Counted from the first letter of the stretch, positions 34,043 through 44,526 are shown. The stretch: 64,000 nt of DNA from Anaerococcus pacaensis 9403502 (GCA_000308255.3 HG326663.1:391522-455521), one strand, 5' to 3'. Numbers and translations: made by a program. The notes: generated by a model not told the origin, from the letters alone.

Positions 34043-34474
34043 TTATAAGTAATACCTCATAAATAAATACCCATCTTCAATATTGTCAGATTCTACAAAT
34101 CCCAATTTCTTCCAAAATCTTAAGGCCTTGAGGTTCCTAATATCAACAGGAACAGATATTCTTTCTGCCTTGTAATTATCTCTTAAATAATCTACGCAAA
34201 GGCTAAGAGCTTCTTTGCCAAGGCCCTTATCTCTAAATTCTTCTACAATGAAAAAATTTATAATTTGAAAGTTTTCTTCACCTACATATAGCAAAACAAA
34301 TCCTATAAGTTTACCATCCATAGAGATGGCAAATGGCTTCATATTAGGATAATAAAGCCATGCTTCTGCTAAGGAGTAGGTCACACTATCAGCAAAGTCA
34401 ATGTTTGTAACCCCTGAATCTAAGTTTATACATTCATTAAAATTTTCTTCGGTTATCTCTTGTAAACCAATCAA
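34043..34474 (-). CDS. GNAT-family N-acetyltransferase
   Basis: 143 residues from a TTG start with GAGGG five bases before it. The fold is visible: MKPFAISMDGKLIGFVLLYV (beta2-beta4), FFIVEEFRDKGLGKEALSLC (acetyl-CoA pyrophosphate loop R/Q-x2-G-x-G/A as RDKGLG), then VDIRNLKALRFWKKLGFVES, typical of spermidine/SpeG-like and ribosomal-protein acetyltransferases. Substrate not inferable. A nonsense-mutated copy is at 31694-32179. It lies 96 bases downstream of the methyltransferase gene. Confidence 0.85.
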   Translation of the reverse strand: MIGLQEITEENFNECINLDSGVTNIDFADSVTYSLAEAWLYYPNMKPFAISMDGKLIGFVLLYVGEENFQIINFFIVEEFRDKGLGKEALSLCVDYLRDNYKAERISVPVDIRNLKALRFWKKLGFVESDNIEDGYLFMRYYL

Positions 34475-34570
34475 ATTTTCCCTCTATCCAAAGTTTAATA
34501 ACTCGTTTTTTTTGCTGGTATAGTCTTCCATATTTTTACCCAGGCAAATCTCCTTCTATGAGAAGAAAAC

Positions 34571-35188
34571 TTATTTCTTGATAGTAAGTATACCTGCACA
34601 GTGAGATACTTGGTTAAATGTTGCATTAGGGAAATAATCTTTCAACTCGTCAAATACAAAGTAAAACTCTTCCTCATCCCAATAATCACCAGCATCCTTT
34701 TGACAATTTTCTAAGTCCTCGCGAGTTTTAAATGCCACATCTCCTATATAAAGTGAGCCGTCTTCTTCTAATAATGGCAAAAGTTCGTTGATAAATTCAA
34801 TCTTACTTTCATCATCCAGATGATGAAGGGCGTAGGTTGATATTATGGCATCGTATTTATTTTCTACGATGGCTTCATCTAAACCATCAGAAAACTTTTT
34901 TAAGTATAACTTTGCATGAGGCATTTTTTCTTGTGCTATCTTTAGCATCTCAGTAGAAAAATCCTGGCCATAAATCTCTATATCCGCATCATAAAGTTTG
35001 CTAGTAAGAGTTGCAGTACCAAAACCAATATCCAAAACCTTTTTTGCCCCCTGGGATAAGACATCATTATAAATCTGATTTAATATTTCCTTATATCCAG
35101 CAAAAGGATATGTATTATCATCATCCGATAAGTCTACGCTCTCGTCGTAACCATCAGCCCATAGGTCAAAACCTTTATTATCTAACAT
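34571..35188 (-). CDS. Class I SAM-dependent methyltransferase
   Basis: 205 residues with motif I VLDIGFGTATLTSKL (SAM-binding E/D-x-G-x-G), motif II EIYGQDFS, and ISTYALHHLDDESK as motif IV. The overall pattern is that of small-molecule methyltransferases of the Methyltransf_25 type common in Firmicutes. Start MLDNKGFDLWADGYDESVDL. No specific substrate is evident. A decayed copy covers 26695-27301. Followed on the same strand by the GNAT gene. Confidence 0.85.
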   Translation of the reverse strand: MLDNKGFDLWADGYDESVDLSDDDNTYPFAGYKEILNQIYNDVLSQGAKKVLDIGFGTATLTSKLYDADIEIYGQDFSTEMLKIAQEKMPHAKLYLKKFSDGLDEAIVENKYDAIISTYALHHLDDESKIEFINELLPLLEEDGSLYIGDVAFKTREDLENCQKDAGDYWDEEEFYFVFDELKDYFPNATFNQVSHCAGILTIKK

Positions 35189-35420
35189 TTATAATTCTCC
35201 TTATTAAGAAAACATTCAATTCTTCCTAGCAATAATATCCCTACAATCGAGAGTAAGCAAAAGATTGAATTTATAATAAACCAATTTAATTTTAAAATAC
35301 TCAAATTATATTTATCTCTATATCTGACAAGATAAATTCCAACTTTAGATTTTATATGTAATTATACCAATCTTGTACTCATAGGGTATCACTATAAGAT
35401 TTAAATATAAGAAAATATTC

Positions 35421-36176
35421 CTATTCTATCGCATAAGAGAGAATATTTTCATATCCAGCATCATATATTTCTCTAATCCTATCTTCATTATCCATTAGGA
35501 TGAATAGACCCACCATAGGTGCATACTTTTCATAAAAACTATTAGCATTGGCTTCGGTGATATTCGAAAGTTGTTTTTGTCGGTTGTTTTCTTTAAGAGC
35601 ACTTGATAATTTATTCAGGTTATTTTTATAATACTTATTTCTAATTTTCTCGTAATTATCTCTTAATTTATTATTAAGTGATAAGTAATGTGCAAATCCC
35701 TCATTAAAGACCATATTTAACATCTCATATTTATAATTACTTACATTACTATAGTCATTTTTCTCATATAAGAGATGAAAAATTTCATGAGTTATTAATG
35801 CATCTACAGTTTCAATTATGCTAGACTCATTTCCTGTATAAATTCTATTGATATCAAAAATAATATATAAATCATCGTTTCGCTCACGAGTCATAGCTTC
35901 AAAAGGATACGGACAACCGACGGTTAGTATAAATTTCATCTCATTTTCATATACTTCTCTCCAGTTAGGAAAAGCATAATCAAAAAAATCCTCATTGTAA
36001 GGAGAAAAATCAATTAAGTTTTCTTTTATAAGATTATTGGCTGACATTATCTTATCATTATTTACTTTAGGATCTTCATATTTATATTCTCCATGAATCA
36101 AATTATAAAAAATCCATTCATTAGAAATATCCTCACCCTTTATATAATTTATGACGATACTATCATCTATGTACAT
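35421..36176 (-). CDS. Zincin-like metalloprotease candidate, 251 aa
   Basis: No signal peptide or membrane helix. Residues around 135-170 hold ALITHEIFHLLYEK, an HExxH zinc motif, with NEGFAHYLS 25 residues later providing a likely third ligand Glu, the gluzincin arrangement. The region before it (YPFEAMTRERNDDLYIIFDI) and the helical C-terminus are not recognised. The ATG at 36176 is followed by YIDDSIVINYIKGEDIS. Probably an intracellular peptidase or a toxin-like protease; it could also be one of the domesticated zincins of unknown substrate. Confidence 0.55.
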   Translation of the reverse strand: MYIDDSIVINYIKGEDISNEWIFYNLIHGEYKYEDPKVNNDKIMSANNLIKENLIDFSPYNEDFFDYAFPNWREVYENEMKFILTVGCPYPFEAMTRERNDDLYIIFDINRIYTGNESSIIETVDALITHEIFHLLYEKNDYSNVSNYKYEMLNMVFNEGFAHYLSLNNKLRDNYEKIRNKYYKNNLNKLSSALKENNRQKQLSNITEANANSFYEKYAPMVGLFILMDNEDRIREIYDAGYENILSYAIE

Positions 36177-36514
36177 ATTTATCCTCCCGATAATGTTATA
36201 AACTTATATCTATCCTGATCTCAGACAGACTTTTCAGACTGATAAGTATTCAAAGCAATCAACTCTATTTTCAAACTCGGATTTATGTAGGTTTTCTCAT
36301 AGTAAATATCCTAAAGTTAATACAAAAATGCTTAATGGACTTCTGATATATAGTATTGCTCAAAAAAGGTCTATCAAAGATACAGATAAATTTGGGTCTT
36401 TTCTACAGCTCATCAAATCTATCATAAAATAATTACCTATCTTACTTTCGCTCTAAGCAAATCCATAGTCAGATCTATATTTATATAAGAGGCCTAGGTT
36501 AGCTACTTAACATC
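36177..36514. other. Intergenic interval with an orphan open stretch
   Basis: A plus-strand frame without a start codon runs for about 75 codons up to 36432 (for example MLNGLLIYSIAQKRSIKDTD near its end). It has no ribosome site and no family resemblance I can name. The remainder is AT-rich spacer. Confidence 0.4.
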
Positions 36515-36660
36515 GCCACCAGACACCAGGCAAGGTATCAGGTATAGGTATAACTACAGAAATTATTATCCAATATATGAAAAATAATATTATTTTTTAA
36601 AATGTTTTAATAGTTTTACTCCTATTAGTAGTATATTTTTTTATTTAATTATTCAATTTT
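36515..36660 (-). pseudogene. 5' fragment of a second CPBP-protease copy
   Basis: About 145 bases match 31370-31515 (start region of the CPBP pseudogene) with scattered changes: the VWWRF region, IPDTIPD-like codons and the shared upstream flank. The start ATG is lost. The copy ends where the IS256-type remnant begins. Confidence 0.65.
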
Positions 36661-36671
36661 GATAGCATCCG

Positions 36672-37960
36672 TATAATTGTGTAAAAAGAAAAGGTCATTC
36701 GAAACCCAAACTAGCACAATGTTTTTAGCAATAAAACTAAACTAGGAGGAATAATAAATGACCCAATTACATTCTACATTAAATACAGAAGATATTCAAA
36801 ATTTAATCAATACAGAAGTTAAAAATGATATGGCAAGAACTATTCTAACTAAAGTATTCAACTAGCTTATGGAAAAAGAAAGAGATGAATACTCAGAAAA
36901 TACAGCCTATCAAAGAGATCCTAACAGGAGTACTTACCGTAATGGATACTACGAACGTGACTATACAACAAAAATATGAACATTAATCCTAAGAGTACCT
37001 AGAATAAGAGATGGCAAATTCTCAACAGAAGTTTTTGAAAGATACCAAAGAAATGAAAAAGCTCCACTCACAACCATGCTAGAAATGTATGTTCAAGGAG
37101 TATCGACAAGAAAAGTATCCAAGGTAATAGAAAACATGTGTGGTCAAACATATTCTAAATCTTTTGTATCTTCCCTAACTAAAGAATTAGATGAAGAAGT
37201 AAAGCTATGGATAAATAGCAACCTAAGTAATATTAAATATCCCTTCATAATTGTAGATGTAGTATGCATAAAGGAAAGGGAAAACAATCGAGTAGTATTA
37301 AAAGCTTGTCATATTGCAATAGGAATAACTGAAAAAGGAAATAGAGAAATAATAGGCTTAGACCTAAGTCCCAGTGAAATTGAATACTCATGGTCAAACT
37401 TCTTTGAATATTTAAAATCCAGAGGACTATCTGGCCTTAAAATGGTAATATCAGATGTCCACAAAGGTTTAGTAAAAGCAATAAAAAAAATTCTTAAATG
37501 TAATATGGCAAAGAAGTCAGGTTCATTTCTTAAGAAATATCCTATCAAAAGCACCAAAGAAAAACACTAAAGAATTTAGAACAGACATCAAAGCACTATT
37601 TAAAATCCAAGATATAAGCTTGGCAAGAAAAATAAAAGAAGAAATATTCTTAAAATACGAAAGCGAAAAGAAATTTCAAAACTCTTTAAGCATATTGGAT
37701 AAAGGATTTGAAGATGCTTTTGCATATTTAGCTAACAATACTATCCATAGCAGACTTAGATTGACTAATAGCTTAGAAAGACTACACGAAGAAGTTAGAA
37801 GACGTGAAAAAATAATTAGAATATTCCCTAATGAAGATTCAACTATTCGCCTAATAGGCGCAATCCTCATTGATATCAATGAGGATTGGATAACATCTTC
37901 TAAACTATATATTAGAATGAAATATTAAATATTGTACTAGTAGATTTTACACAACATTAT
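36672..37960 (+). mobile_element. Decayed IS256-family insertion sequence
   Basis: Ends carry related inverted repeats: ATAATTGTGTAAAA (from about 36673) and, reading inward from the right end, ATAATGTTGTGTAAAA (about 37960-37945). Between them lies one transposase gene in the usual layout for this family (about 1.3 kb in total). The element has stop codons and a frameshift, so it is not autonomous. Target-site duplications could not be fixed. Confidence 0.8.
36758..37928 (+). pseudogene. IS256-family transposase pseudogene
   Basis: Starts MTQLHSTLNTEDIQNLINTE behind AGGAGG. Diagnostic parts: YRNGYYERDYTT, a first catalytic Asp in IIVDVVCIKER, the second in MVISDVHKGL, the hallmark WQRSQVHFLRN (in a shifted frame near 37505), and the E region SLERLHEEVRRREKIIRIFP. 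Broken by TAG after about 35 codons, TGA after TTKI, and a frameshift near 37500; otherwise close to full length. Confidence 0.85.
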
Positions 37961-38015
37961 GGACTTGACTAAAAATAACAACAATTAGAATAATGTATTA
38001 TTTTTATAAATTAAC

Positions 38016-40265
38016 CTATTCTGATATACCCATCATCATATTATAGTGTTCAATATGTCCAGTTTTATCAAAAACATCCTTAAAAACCCTTTTAAATATA
38101 TCGCTCATATCAGAGTGCATATCTATGTGCAAATCATCATATATAGTGTGAGAACCATCATTTATCCAATACAAAAGTGATTCACATACATTTTTTTCTT
38201 CTTTAGTTTTAAACTTTGATATTATGTAGTCATCTTGCTTTTTACCAATTATTTTAAAATAGTTTTCAATAATTCTTCTCATAGTGTTTTGCATAGAAAC
38301 AGCCGAAATATTTTTATCTTCTCTAAGCTCTTTCCATAATAATTCATATGTAGATGAAATTGGATTAACCATGTCATAACTTTGAATTTTTGATATACCA
38401 TTATTTTTTCTTACAATCCAAAAATTAACATCTTTATCTTCCGTTGTTCTTCCGTCTATAAATGATACTTCTTTATGAAAATAAACATTATGAGTGAATA
38501 TAAATAATTGTTCTACATCAGAATTACCCTTTTTTATTTCAACTACTAACTCTTTAATCATAGCACTAACCAAATATAATATATTACTATCTAAACTACT
38601 TATAGGGTCGTCCAAAATAATTATTTTCTTTTCATCAACAAATTCTTTATTAGTAGACCCCTTAGTCAATTGCATGAAATATAAAAAAGTTATAAAAGTC
38701 GATTCTCCTTCACTCAAAGTATGATTAGCATCTGTTCCATTATCTCTAATGATGCGATACTTATTTAATTGTTCGCCTTTAACTTCAGAGTATGGTTCAA
38801 TTTTAAAATTCGTAAATCCATAAGCGACTAAAGTTTTATTTATTTGATCTACTGCAGGTTGCACACTTGTTAAATTATTTGACTTCTCACTTATTTCTAT
38901 TTTAAGTTTCTCAATTTCATCAAACTTATTCGTTAAGTTTTTTTTCATACCTATTAAAGCTTTATTAATTGAATTCATACTTTCAACATATCGATTTATC
39001 AAATTTTCCGAATCATAAATACAATAACACCAAACATCATCCACTAGTTTTCCATATTCTTTATTATATTCTTTAACTAAATTATTATTCTTTTCAATCT
39101 TAGCATTCAAACTAAATAACAAATTGCTAATCTCATTAAATGATTCTAGTAGTTCAGAAAAAGAAATTTTAGTTTCTGGCGCCTTAATCTTCTTTTCTAT
39201 TTTATTTTTAATACTTTCTAATTGTGCTTCTATTTTACCTATCAGTGCATTATATGTATTCATATTTAATTCAGCAATATTACAAGAAGCCGTCATTTCC
39301 AAATTATTACGAAGCCCTTTTAATATTGAATCTACAATATTAAATAACTCTTTCTTTTTCAATTTCATATAGTCTAATTTTTCTATATACTCATTGTTAA
39401 AGAAATTATATATTTCGTTTATAAAAATCTCATCTATAGTATTCTGTTGACAAAATGGACACACCGAGCTGTCTTCTTCAATGTATTCCATACCTTTATG
39501 AACCCAAGATGAGTTATCCAATTTTTTAATCAGCTTAGCTATTTCTACATCATCACTACCAAAAATAACTTGATTCCAAATTGAATCTTCACATATTTTT
39601 TTAACATTTTTTAATAAATTCTCTGGTATTTCATATAAATTTTCAACACTAACTGGCTTTCTTTTAAATAGCACAGAAGATCTTTCTATCAGATTTTTCC
39701 TTTCATTTAATTCTCCATTAGGATTATTAATACGCCTTTGTAATTCTTCGATAAATTTATTTTTATTTCCTCTAAAACCATGAAAAGCATTACTAAAATC
39801 ATCTTCATTACGTTTAAGAATTTGATTCCATGCATCTTCCTTAAAATTTTTTTCTAATTCTTCTTTTTCATAATTTTTCTTTTCAATGGATTCTTTAGTT
39901 TTATTGTATTTTTCTTCTTTTTCTCTTAATTCCTCTTTAAGTTTTTTAATAGCTTCGATATCTTCGATTGAGTCTTCCCCTAATGTAAATACACCTGGAA
40001 TTCCTACTTCATTTTTAAAATTATTTTCTCGAAATTGACGGTTATAGACATATATTGGGGTTTTATTGCTAGATGCCCATTTTATCTGACAAAATTTATA
40101 TCTATCTGAATTTATTTCATAAGTACTTAAATACTCACTAATGGTAGTCTTTCCACTACCATTAGCTCCATAAATAAAATTTACTTTCTTACAATTACTT
40201 ATATTAACTCCCAAATCATCGTAAGGAGTACAAGATTTCATAGAAATTTCGTTAATCATTTTCAC
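38016..40265 (-). CDS. RloC/PrrC-like AAA ATPase, putative anticodon nuclease
   Basis: 749 residues. SMC/Rad50-like ATPase of the AAA_13 type: Walker A GANGSGKTTISEY near 34-46, long coiled coil (100-460) interrupted by CPFCQQ near 270, a possible zinc-hook, then the ABC signature LSEGEST and Walker B KKIIILDDPISSLDS. Beyond it R-x3-E (RRIIE) and a His in NDGSHTIYDD recall the Arg-Glu-His set of PrrC/RloC anticodon nucleases, with E-to-H spacing 39 against 32 in PrrC. It overlaps the type III Res gene by 14 bases or more, matching PrrC's habit of pairing with restriction systems. Likely suicidal tRNA cleavage on phage attack; the nuclease assignment is inference. Confidence 0.7.
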   Translation of the reverse strand: MKMINEISMKSCTPYDDLGVNISNCKKVNFIYGANGSGKTTISEYLSTYEINSDRYKFCQIKWASSNKTPIYVYNRQFRENNFKNEVGIPGVFTLGEDSIEDIEAIKKLKEELREKEEKYNKTKESIEKKNYEKEELEKNFKEDAWNQILKRNEDDFSNAFHGFRGNKNKFIEELQRRINNPNGELNERKNLIERSSVLFKRKPVSVENLYEIPENLLKNVKKICEDSIWNQVIFGSDDVEIAKLIKKLDNSSWVHKGMEYIEEDSSVCPFCQQNTIDEIFINEIYNFFNNEYIEKLDYMKLKKKELFNIVDSILKGLRNNLEMTASCNIAELNMNTYNALIGKIEAQLESIKNKIEKKIKAPETKISFSELLESFNEISNLLFSLNAKIEKNNNLVKEYNKEYGKLVDDVWCYCIYDSENLINRYVESMNSINKALIGMKKNLTNKFDEIEKLKIEISEKSNNLTSVQPAVDQINKTLVAYGFTNFKIEPYSEVKGEQLNKYRIIRDNGTDANHTLSEGESTFITFLYFMQLTKGSTNKEFVDEKKIIILDDPISSLDSNILYLVSAMIKELVVEIKKGNSDVEQLFIFTHNVYFHKEVSFIDGRTTEDKDVNFWIVRKNNGISKIQSYDMVNPISSTYELLWKELREDKNISAVSMQNTMRRIIENYFKIIGKKQDDYIISKFKTKEEKNVCESLLYWINDGSHTIYDDLHIDMHSDMSDIFKRVFKDVFDKTGHIEHYNMMMGISE

Positions 40266-42867
40266 GTCCCGTCACATGCTTCAAACTTATATCAAATTCT
40301 TCCATCCTATATTCTTTATTAAAGAATGGAAGTCCTATTACCTTATACTTATTATCGTCCACATAAGTTTTTGTTGGTATACCTTGCTCTTCAATTTTTA
40401 AAAGGAAATCTTCTTTCCATTTATCTTTTTCTAGTAGATGGCTTCCTTTAGGTTCGATATAAATCTGTTCTTGTAAATATCCGTCTGTTCCTTTCTTTTG
40501 CAAGAATAATAAAAAGTCAGGTTCAAATCTTTCTCCTGTATCAAATTCATAGATCGCTAAGGCTGGTATTCTTTCATTTCTTACCAAATAAATCTCATCA
40601 TATTTATTGCATAAATCTTTTACTATCCCTTTAAAATATTTTACAAAGGCTTTTTCTTCACTTGTTCCGTAGTTATCATTGTAGACATACCAAGGTTCAA
40701 AAGCTAAATCCATGCTGTCTTCACTTACAATCATAGCTTGTGATACACCTAGCCCCTCTCCATATGAATTGTCCACATATATTTTTTTATCTTTTAGAAC
40801 TTCGTGAACCCTCTTAGCAAAAAATTCCCTTGTTCCTTCATATTCAGTTTCTATTTGTTGGATATATGTCGAAATATCTTTTAAAATTTTCATAGATCCT
40901 TCATATATGTCTTTTGCTTGCAATTTTTCATATGGGCTCTCTATTTGCAACATTATATTTCCTAAGTAATTTTCAGATTGTAAAAATTCTTTCTTTGATT
41001 TTAAGTTAGGAAAATATGATTTAAGTGTATTGAATTTTAGTACCTCAAAATTTGACATTGCACCTTCAGCAATATTTAAAGGTATATTTTTAAATTCATA
41101 TCGAAATGTATTGGTCATACCGTTAGCTTTTACTTTTCCTTCATCAAATAATCCATATATAAAGGAACTACCAGTTGAAATTTTATGCTGGTAATAACCA
41201 TTTCGTATTTTTTTATCTATTCCCGTAACTGATTTTCTTGACTTTTCAACTTTTCTATTTGAAAATACATAGGCTTCTCTGAAAAAATCTGTTTGTTTAA
41301 ATTCATCTTTCAATATATAATTTATTTCCATCGGAGCATCTGCTAATAAACCCGTCTGTTTTAGAGCATACCTTAACTCACCAATATATCGTGAATCCTG
41401 CATAGAATGATATAAGAGTGTTTCCAATATCCTATTTTCATTAGATATATCATAATCATATTTACGCTTATTTCTTGGCTGATCATCTTCAATTTTAAAT
41501 GGACAATACCTGGCTCCGCGCCCTATTAGTTGAGCTTCACTTATAGTTGTTTTTCCTGGCTTGCCATTTTTTCCATCTCTTGTTTCATATAATCTTACGA
41601 TATCAAAAAGATTTAATACATCCCAACCCTCATTTAACATATCAACTGTGAAGATTATTCTGTAAGGATTATCTTTTGCTTCCATAGAATTTACAGCAAC
41701 TTGTTTTTCCTTTTCTTCAGATTCACTCTTAGAATTTAATATTATAGAATTTTCCGTTGAAAATCCTAATTTGATATCAGATACAAGAGCATTCAAACTG
41801 GAGTCTTTTTTAAGAAAATATCCTATAGCATTTTTTAAATATTCATTATCAGAATCCTTATATTTTAGAATTTCATCAGTATTGAGATTATTTAATTTCT
41901 GATAAAATTTATCATAAAATGCTTTTGAATCTTTAATAGTTTTTGATTTTAATAAAACAACTGGCTTTATATTTTGACCATTATCACCAAACAAATGTCT
42001 CCTATATTCACTTACAACAAGCGCAAGTAGGGTTCTCGTCCACCTATCATAATCACCTTGCATATTATTAAAATCTTTGGTGTATCCGCTCTCTCTAAAC
42101 TTAGATAAGGTATAATCATATATAATTTTATCCAAATATTTCTTCTCAACATTAGGGTCTTTCAAATCAGCAGTTGCTGTAAATTCTAACAAGGCATTAT
42201 CTCTATTTGCTCTGAATATTCTTTCAATAGTATATTCCCAACTTTTTGCATTTTCTTCTAGATCTGTTTTTTCAGTTTTTGTAAGTCCCTTAGTTACAGT
42301 GTTTATATGGTGAGATTCATCTGAGATTAAAACAATCTTATCATCTTCAAAATCATCAATAGTAGGAGAGTCCTCCTTTGGAAAATTCATGTCCAATTGA
42401 AGTTTTTGTGTGGAAGTAAAACAAATATTTATAGCATTTTCATCGTAAAAGGCAAAATTATTTACTTCTTTTACTTGAACTTGATTTCCCATCAATTCAA
42501 TATTATCTTCAAAAAGATACTTAATAGAAGATTTATTAAGGAAATTTTCTTTAGTCTTTTCTATGATATTATTCTGATTTACAAAAAATAAGAATTTTCT
42601 ATAACCCTTGGTATATAAATATAGAATAAGTCCTGCCATTATAACAGTCTTACCAGAACCAGTTGCCATATGAAATAAATTGTGGATTTGTTTATTTTTA
42701 ATCAAATCACTTTCAACATAGGTTATAAAATACCTGAAAGCCTCATCTTGGTAATCGCGCAATATTATATTTGGATTTAGGTTCGACTCTATATAGGAAG
42801 GTAATTCTTTTAAAGCTCCTATTTTTTTAATAACATCTAATTCTTGGTACAAATATTGATCAGTCAT
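40252..42867 (-). CDS. Type III restriction enzyme Res subunit
   Basis: 871 residues from the ATG at 42867, with AAGGAG before it and 4 bases after the mod stop; the longer frame into mod is rejected. SF2 helicase core: Walker A MATGSGKTVIMAGL, DEAD-type DESHH, TATAD motif III, RGARYCPF motif VI. C-terminal nuclease: FEPDFLLFLQ...IYIEPKG, the PD-(D/E)xK pattern. It translocates on DNA with Mod and cleaves 25-27 bp from an unmethylated site. Operon: controller-mod-res-RloC-like. Confidence 0.93.
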   Translation of the reverse strand: MTDQYLYQELDVIKKIGALKELPSYIESNLNPNIILRDYQDEAFRYFITYVESDLIKNKQIHNLFHMATGSGKTVIMAGLILYLYTKGYRKFLFFVNQNNIIEKTKENFLNKSSIKYLFEDNIELMGNQVQVKEVNNFAFYDENAINICFTSTQKLQLDMNFPKEDSPTIDDFEDDKIVLISDESHHINTVTKGLTKTEKTDLEENAKSWEYTIERIFRANRDNALLEFTATADLKDPNVEKKYLDKIIYDYTLSKFRESGYTKDFNNMQGDYDRWTRTLLALVVSEYRRHLFGDNGQNIKPVVLLKSKTIKDSKAFYDKFYQKLNNLNTDEILKYKDSDNEYLKNAIGYFLKKDSSLNALVSDIKLGFSTENSIILNSKSESEEKEKQVAVNSMEAKDNPYRIIFTVDMLNEGWDVLNLFDIVRLYETRDGKNGKPGKTTISEAQLIGRGARYCPFKIEDDQPRNKRKYDYDISNENRILETLLYHSMQDSRYIGELRYALKQTGLLADAPMEINYILKDEFKQTDFFREAYVFSNRKVEKSRKSVTGIDKKIRNGYYQHKISTGSSFIYGLFDEGKVKANGMTNTFRYEFKNIPLNIAEGAMSNFEVLKFNTLKSYFPNLKSKKEFLQSENYLGNIMLQIESPYEKLQAKDIYEGSMKILKDISTYIQQIETEYEGTREFFAKRVHEVLKDKKIYVDNSYGEGLGVSQAMIVSEDSMDLAFEPWYVYNDNYGTSEEKAFVKYFKGIVKDLCNKYDEIYLVRNERIPALAIYEFDTGERFEPDFLLFLQKKGTDGYLQEQIYIEPKGSHLLEKDKWKEDFLLKIEEQGIPTKTYVDDNKYKVIGLPFFNKEYRMEEFDISLKHVTGREND

Positions 42868-42871
42868 GATA

Positions 42872-44524
42872 TTACTCCTTGCCATAGAAGCTTCTAGTAA
42901 ATGCCTTGTCAGCCTCACTCACCTTATAATCTTCATCATCTATATCTGATAAATTTACATAAAGTTGGTTTTTATTTAAAAGCTCCATAACAAGATTCTT
43001 TTGCTCATCAAGACTAAGCTTATCAAAATCATCTTGATTTTCTTTTAAATCACTTGGGAGGACAGAAGGAATTAATTTTCCATTGTCAATGGCCTTATTT
43101 AAAATTTCTTTAACGGAATCTGAGTTCTTAGCATTTTCTAGTTCATTAACAAGATTTTCATTGTCTTCTAAAAGTTCACAATAAACAAAAGATCCCCCTC
43201 CTTGCCAATTTACTGTTTTAGAAATACCAAACTCAAAACCTTCAACGACCTTTTGTAGTCTTTCCAAGCCAATGGATATTTGTTCACTCATTTGCTCTAT
43301 TCCTATATATTTTCTTCCCAATTTATGGGCAGTTGCCGCTGTTGTTCCGGAACCAAGATGATAATCTAATACAATATCTCCTTTATTACTTCCCATTTCG
43401 ATAATTCTTTGAAGTAATTTTTCTGGCTTTTGTCCAGAGAAATCTAATAATTCAGATCTGTATCTATCTGTGGAGTATATATCATCCCACCAATCTTCAA
43501 GTTTTTTCCCTTGAGCTTCAGCTTTATCTTTAAAATCTTCTTTAGTATCAGCGTTTCCAAATACCTGACCTGTATTATGAACTCCACTTTTATGCTTAAC
43601 GTATGGCTGATTAAATAATGTATTTTCTCCATTACCATAATATAAAATATCATCATGTTTTCTCGGTAAAAACCTTGAGCTTCCTGATGGACCAGTGTAA
43701 CACCAAATAATATTATTTTTAAAATTTTCTTTCCCAAAGATATCATCCATTAATACTTTTGCATAATGAGATTCATTAAAATCCAAGTGTACAAATATGG
43801 ACCCATCTGGTTTTAGTAATCTTTTAGCTATAGCAAACCTATTTTTCATAAATGTTAACCAGGTTGAATGATTAAATTTATCATTATAGTTAAAAGAATC
43901 CCCTCCGGTATTAAAAGGAGGATCAATATAAATAAGCTGTACTTTCCCCTCAAATTTTTCTAATAAAGACGACAAAGCAAGCAGATTATTTCCCTGTATG
44001 ATTAAATTATCATTCTCTTTAAATATGATATTCTCTTTCACACCATCTTTAGTATATCGCTTAGCATTCCCTAAAACTTTAGGAGCTAGGAGTCTATTTA
44101 CCTGGTCTGGAGCAAGGGTCTCATTATAAAAAATTTCATCTCTTTTTTGATCTTCCTTGGTTTGTCCACCTTCAAGGACACAGTCTTTGTAAGGCCATAC
44201 CAGGGAAACATCTTGTTTTTGACTAATCAGGTTATTATTAACATCAACAAGACCTATCTTATTTTTGTACACAGTAAAAGAATCCGGAAGAAATTCTTTT
44301 GATTCTAGAACCCATACAAATTTATTTTTATCAAAAACATATATATCATCAACTCTTGTAAAAAAAGCTTCTTTTAATAATTCGTTGTTTAGCAAGGCCT
44401 TTAATAATTTTTCATCATTAGCTCTTGCCGCATCCGATACTATAGTCTTAATAATTTGATCAGCTTCTCCAACAAAACGGTCATCAGAAACCAACACTAT
44501 TTTTAATTCATCTAAAAATTTCAT
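42872..44524 (-). CDS. Type III DNA methyltransferase Mod subunit
   Basis: 550 residues. YIDPPFNTGGDSFNYNDKF is the DPPY-like catalytic motif IV of N6-adenine methyltransferases, followed later by DYHLGSGTTAATAHKLGRKY (motif I, SAM binding): the beta-class order, with the target-recognition domain between them. The start ATG at 44524 follows TGAGGT and lies 2 bases after the XRE gene stop; a longer frame from 44578 overlaps that gene and is rejected. I see no simple-sequence repeat of the kind that makes other mod genes phase-variable. Confidence 0.93.
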   Translation of the reverse strand: MKFLDELKIVLVSDDRFVGEADQIIKTIVSDAARANDEKLLKALLNNELLKEAFFTRVDDIYVFDKNKFVWVLESKEFLPDSFTVYKNKIGLVDVNNNLISQKQDVSLVWPYKDCVLEGGQTKEDQKRDEIFYNETLAPDQVNRLLAPKVLGNAKRYTKDGVKENIIFKENDNLIIQGNNLLALSSLLEKFEGKVQLIYIDPPFNTGGDSFNYNDKFNHSTWLTFMKNRFAIAKRLLKPDGSIFVHLDFNESHYAKVLMDDIFGKENFKNNIIWCYTGPSGSSRFLPRKHDDILYYGNGENTLFNQPYVKHKSGVHNTGQVFGNADTKEDFKDKAEAQGKKLEDWWDDIYSTDRYRSELLDFSGQKPEKLLQRIIEMGSNKGDIVLDYHLGSGTTAATAHKLGRKYIGIEQMSEQISIGLERLQKVVEGFEFGISKTVNWQGGGSFVYCELLEDNENLVNELENAKNSDSVKEILNKAIDNGKLIPSVLPSDLKENQDDFDKLSLDEQKNLVMELLNKNQLYVNLSDIDDEDYKVSEADKAFTRSFYGKE

Positions 44525-44526
44525 AA

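Noticed and set aside
36235..36432. Plus-strand open stretch of about 75 codons
   Set aside because: No start codon with a ribosome site, no recognisable motifs, and it lies among decayed sequences.
42868..42918. Extended N-terminus of Res, and likewise of Mod (44525-44578)
   Set aside because: Both extensions lie inside the preceding gene and lack ribosome sites; the chosen starts have them at normal spacing.
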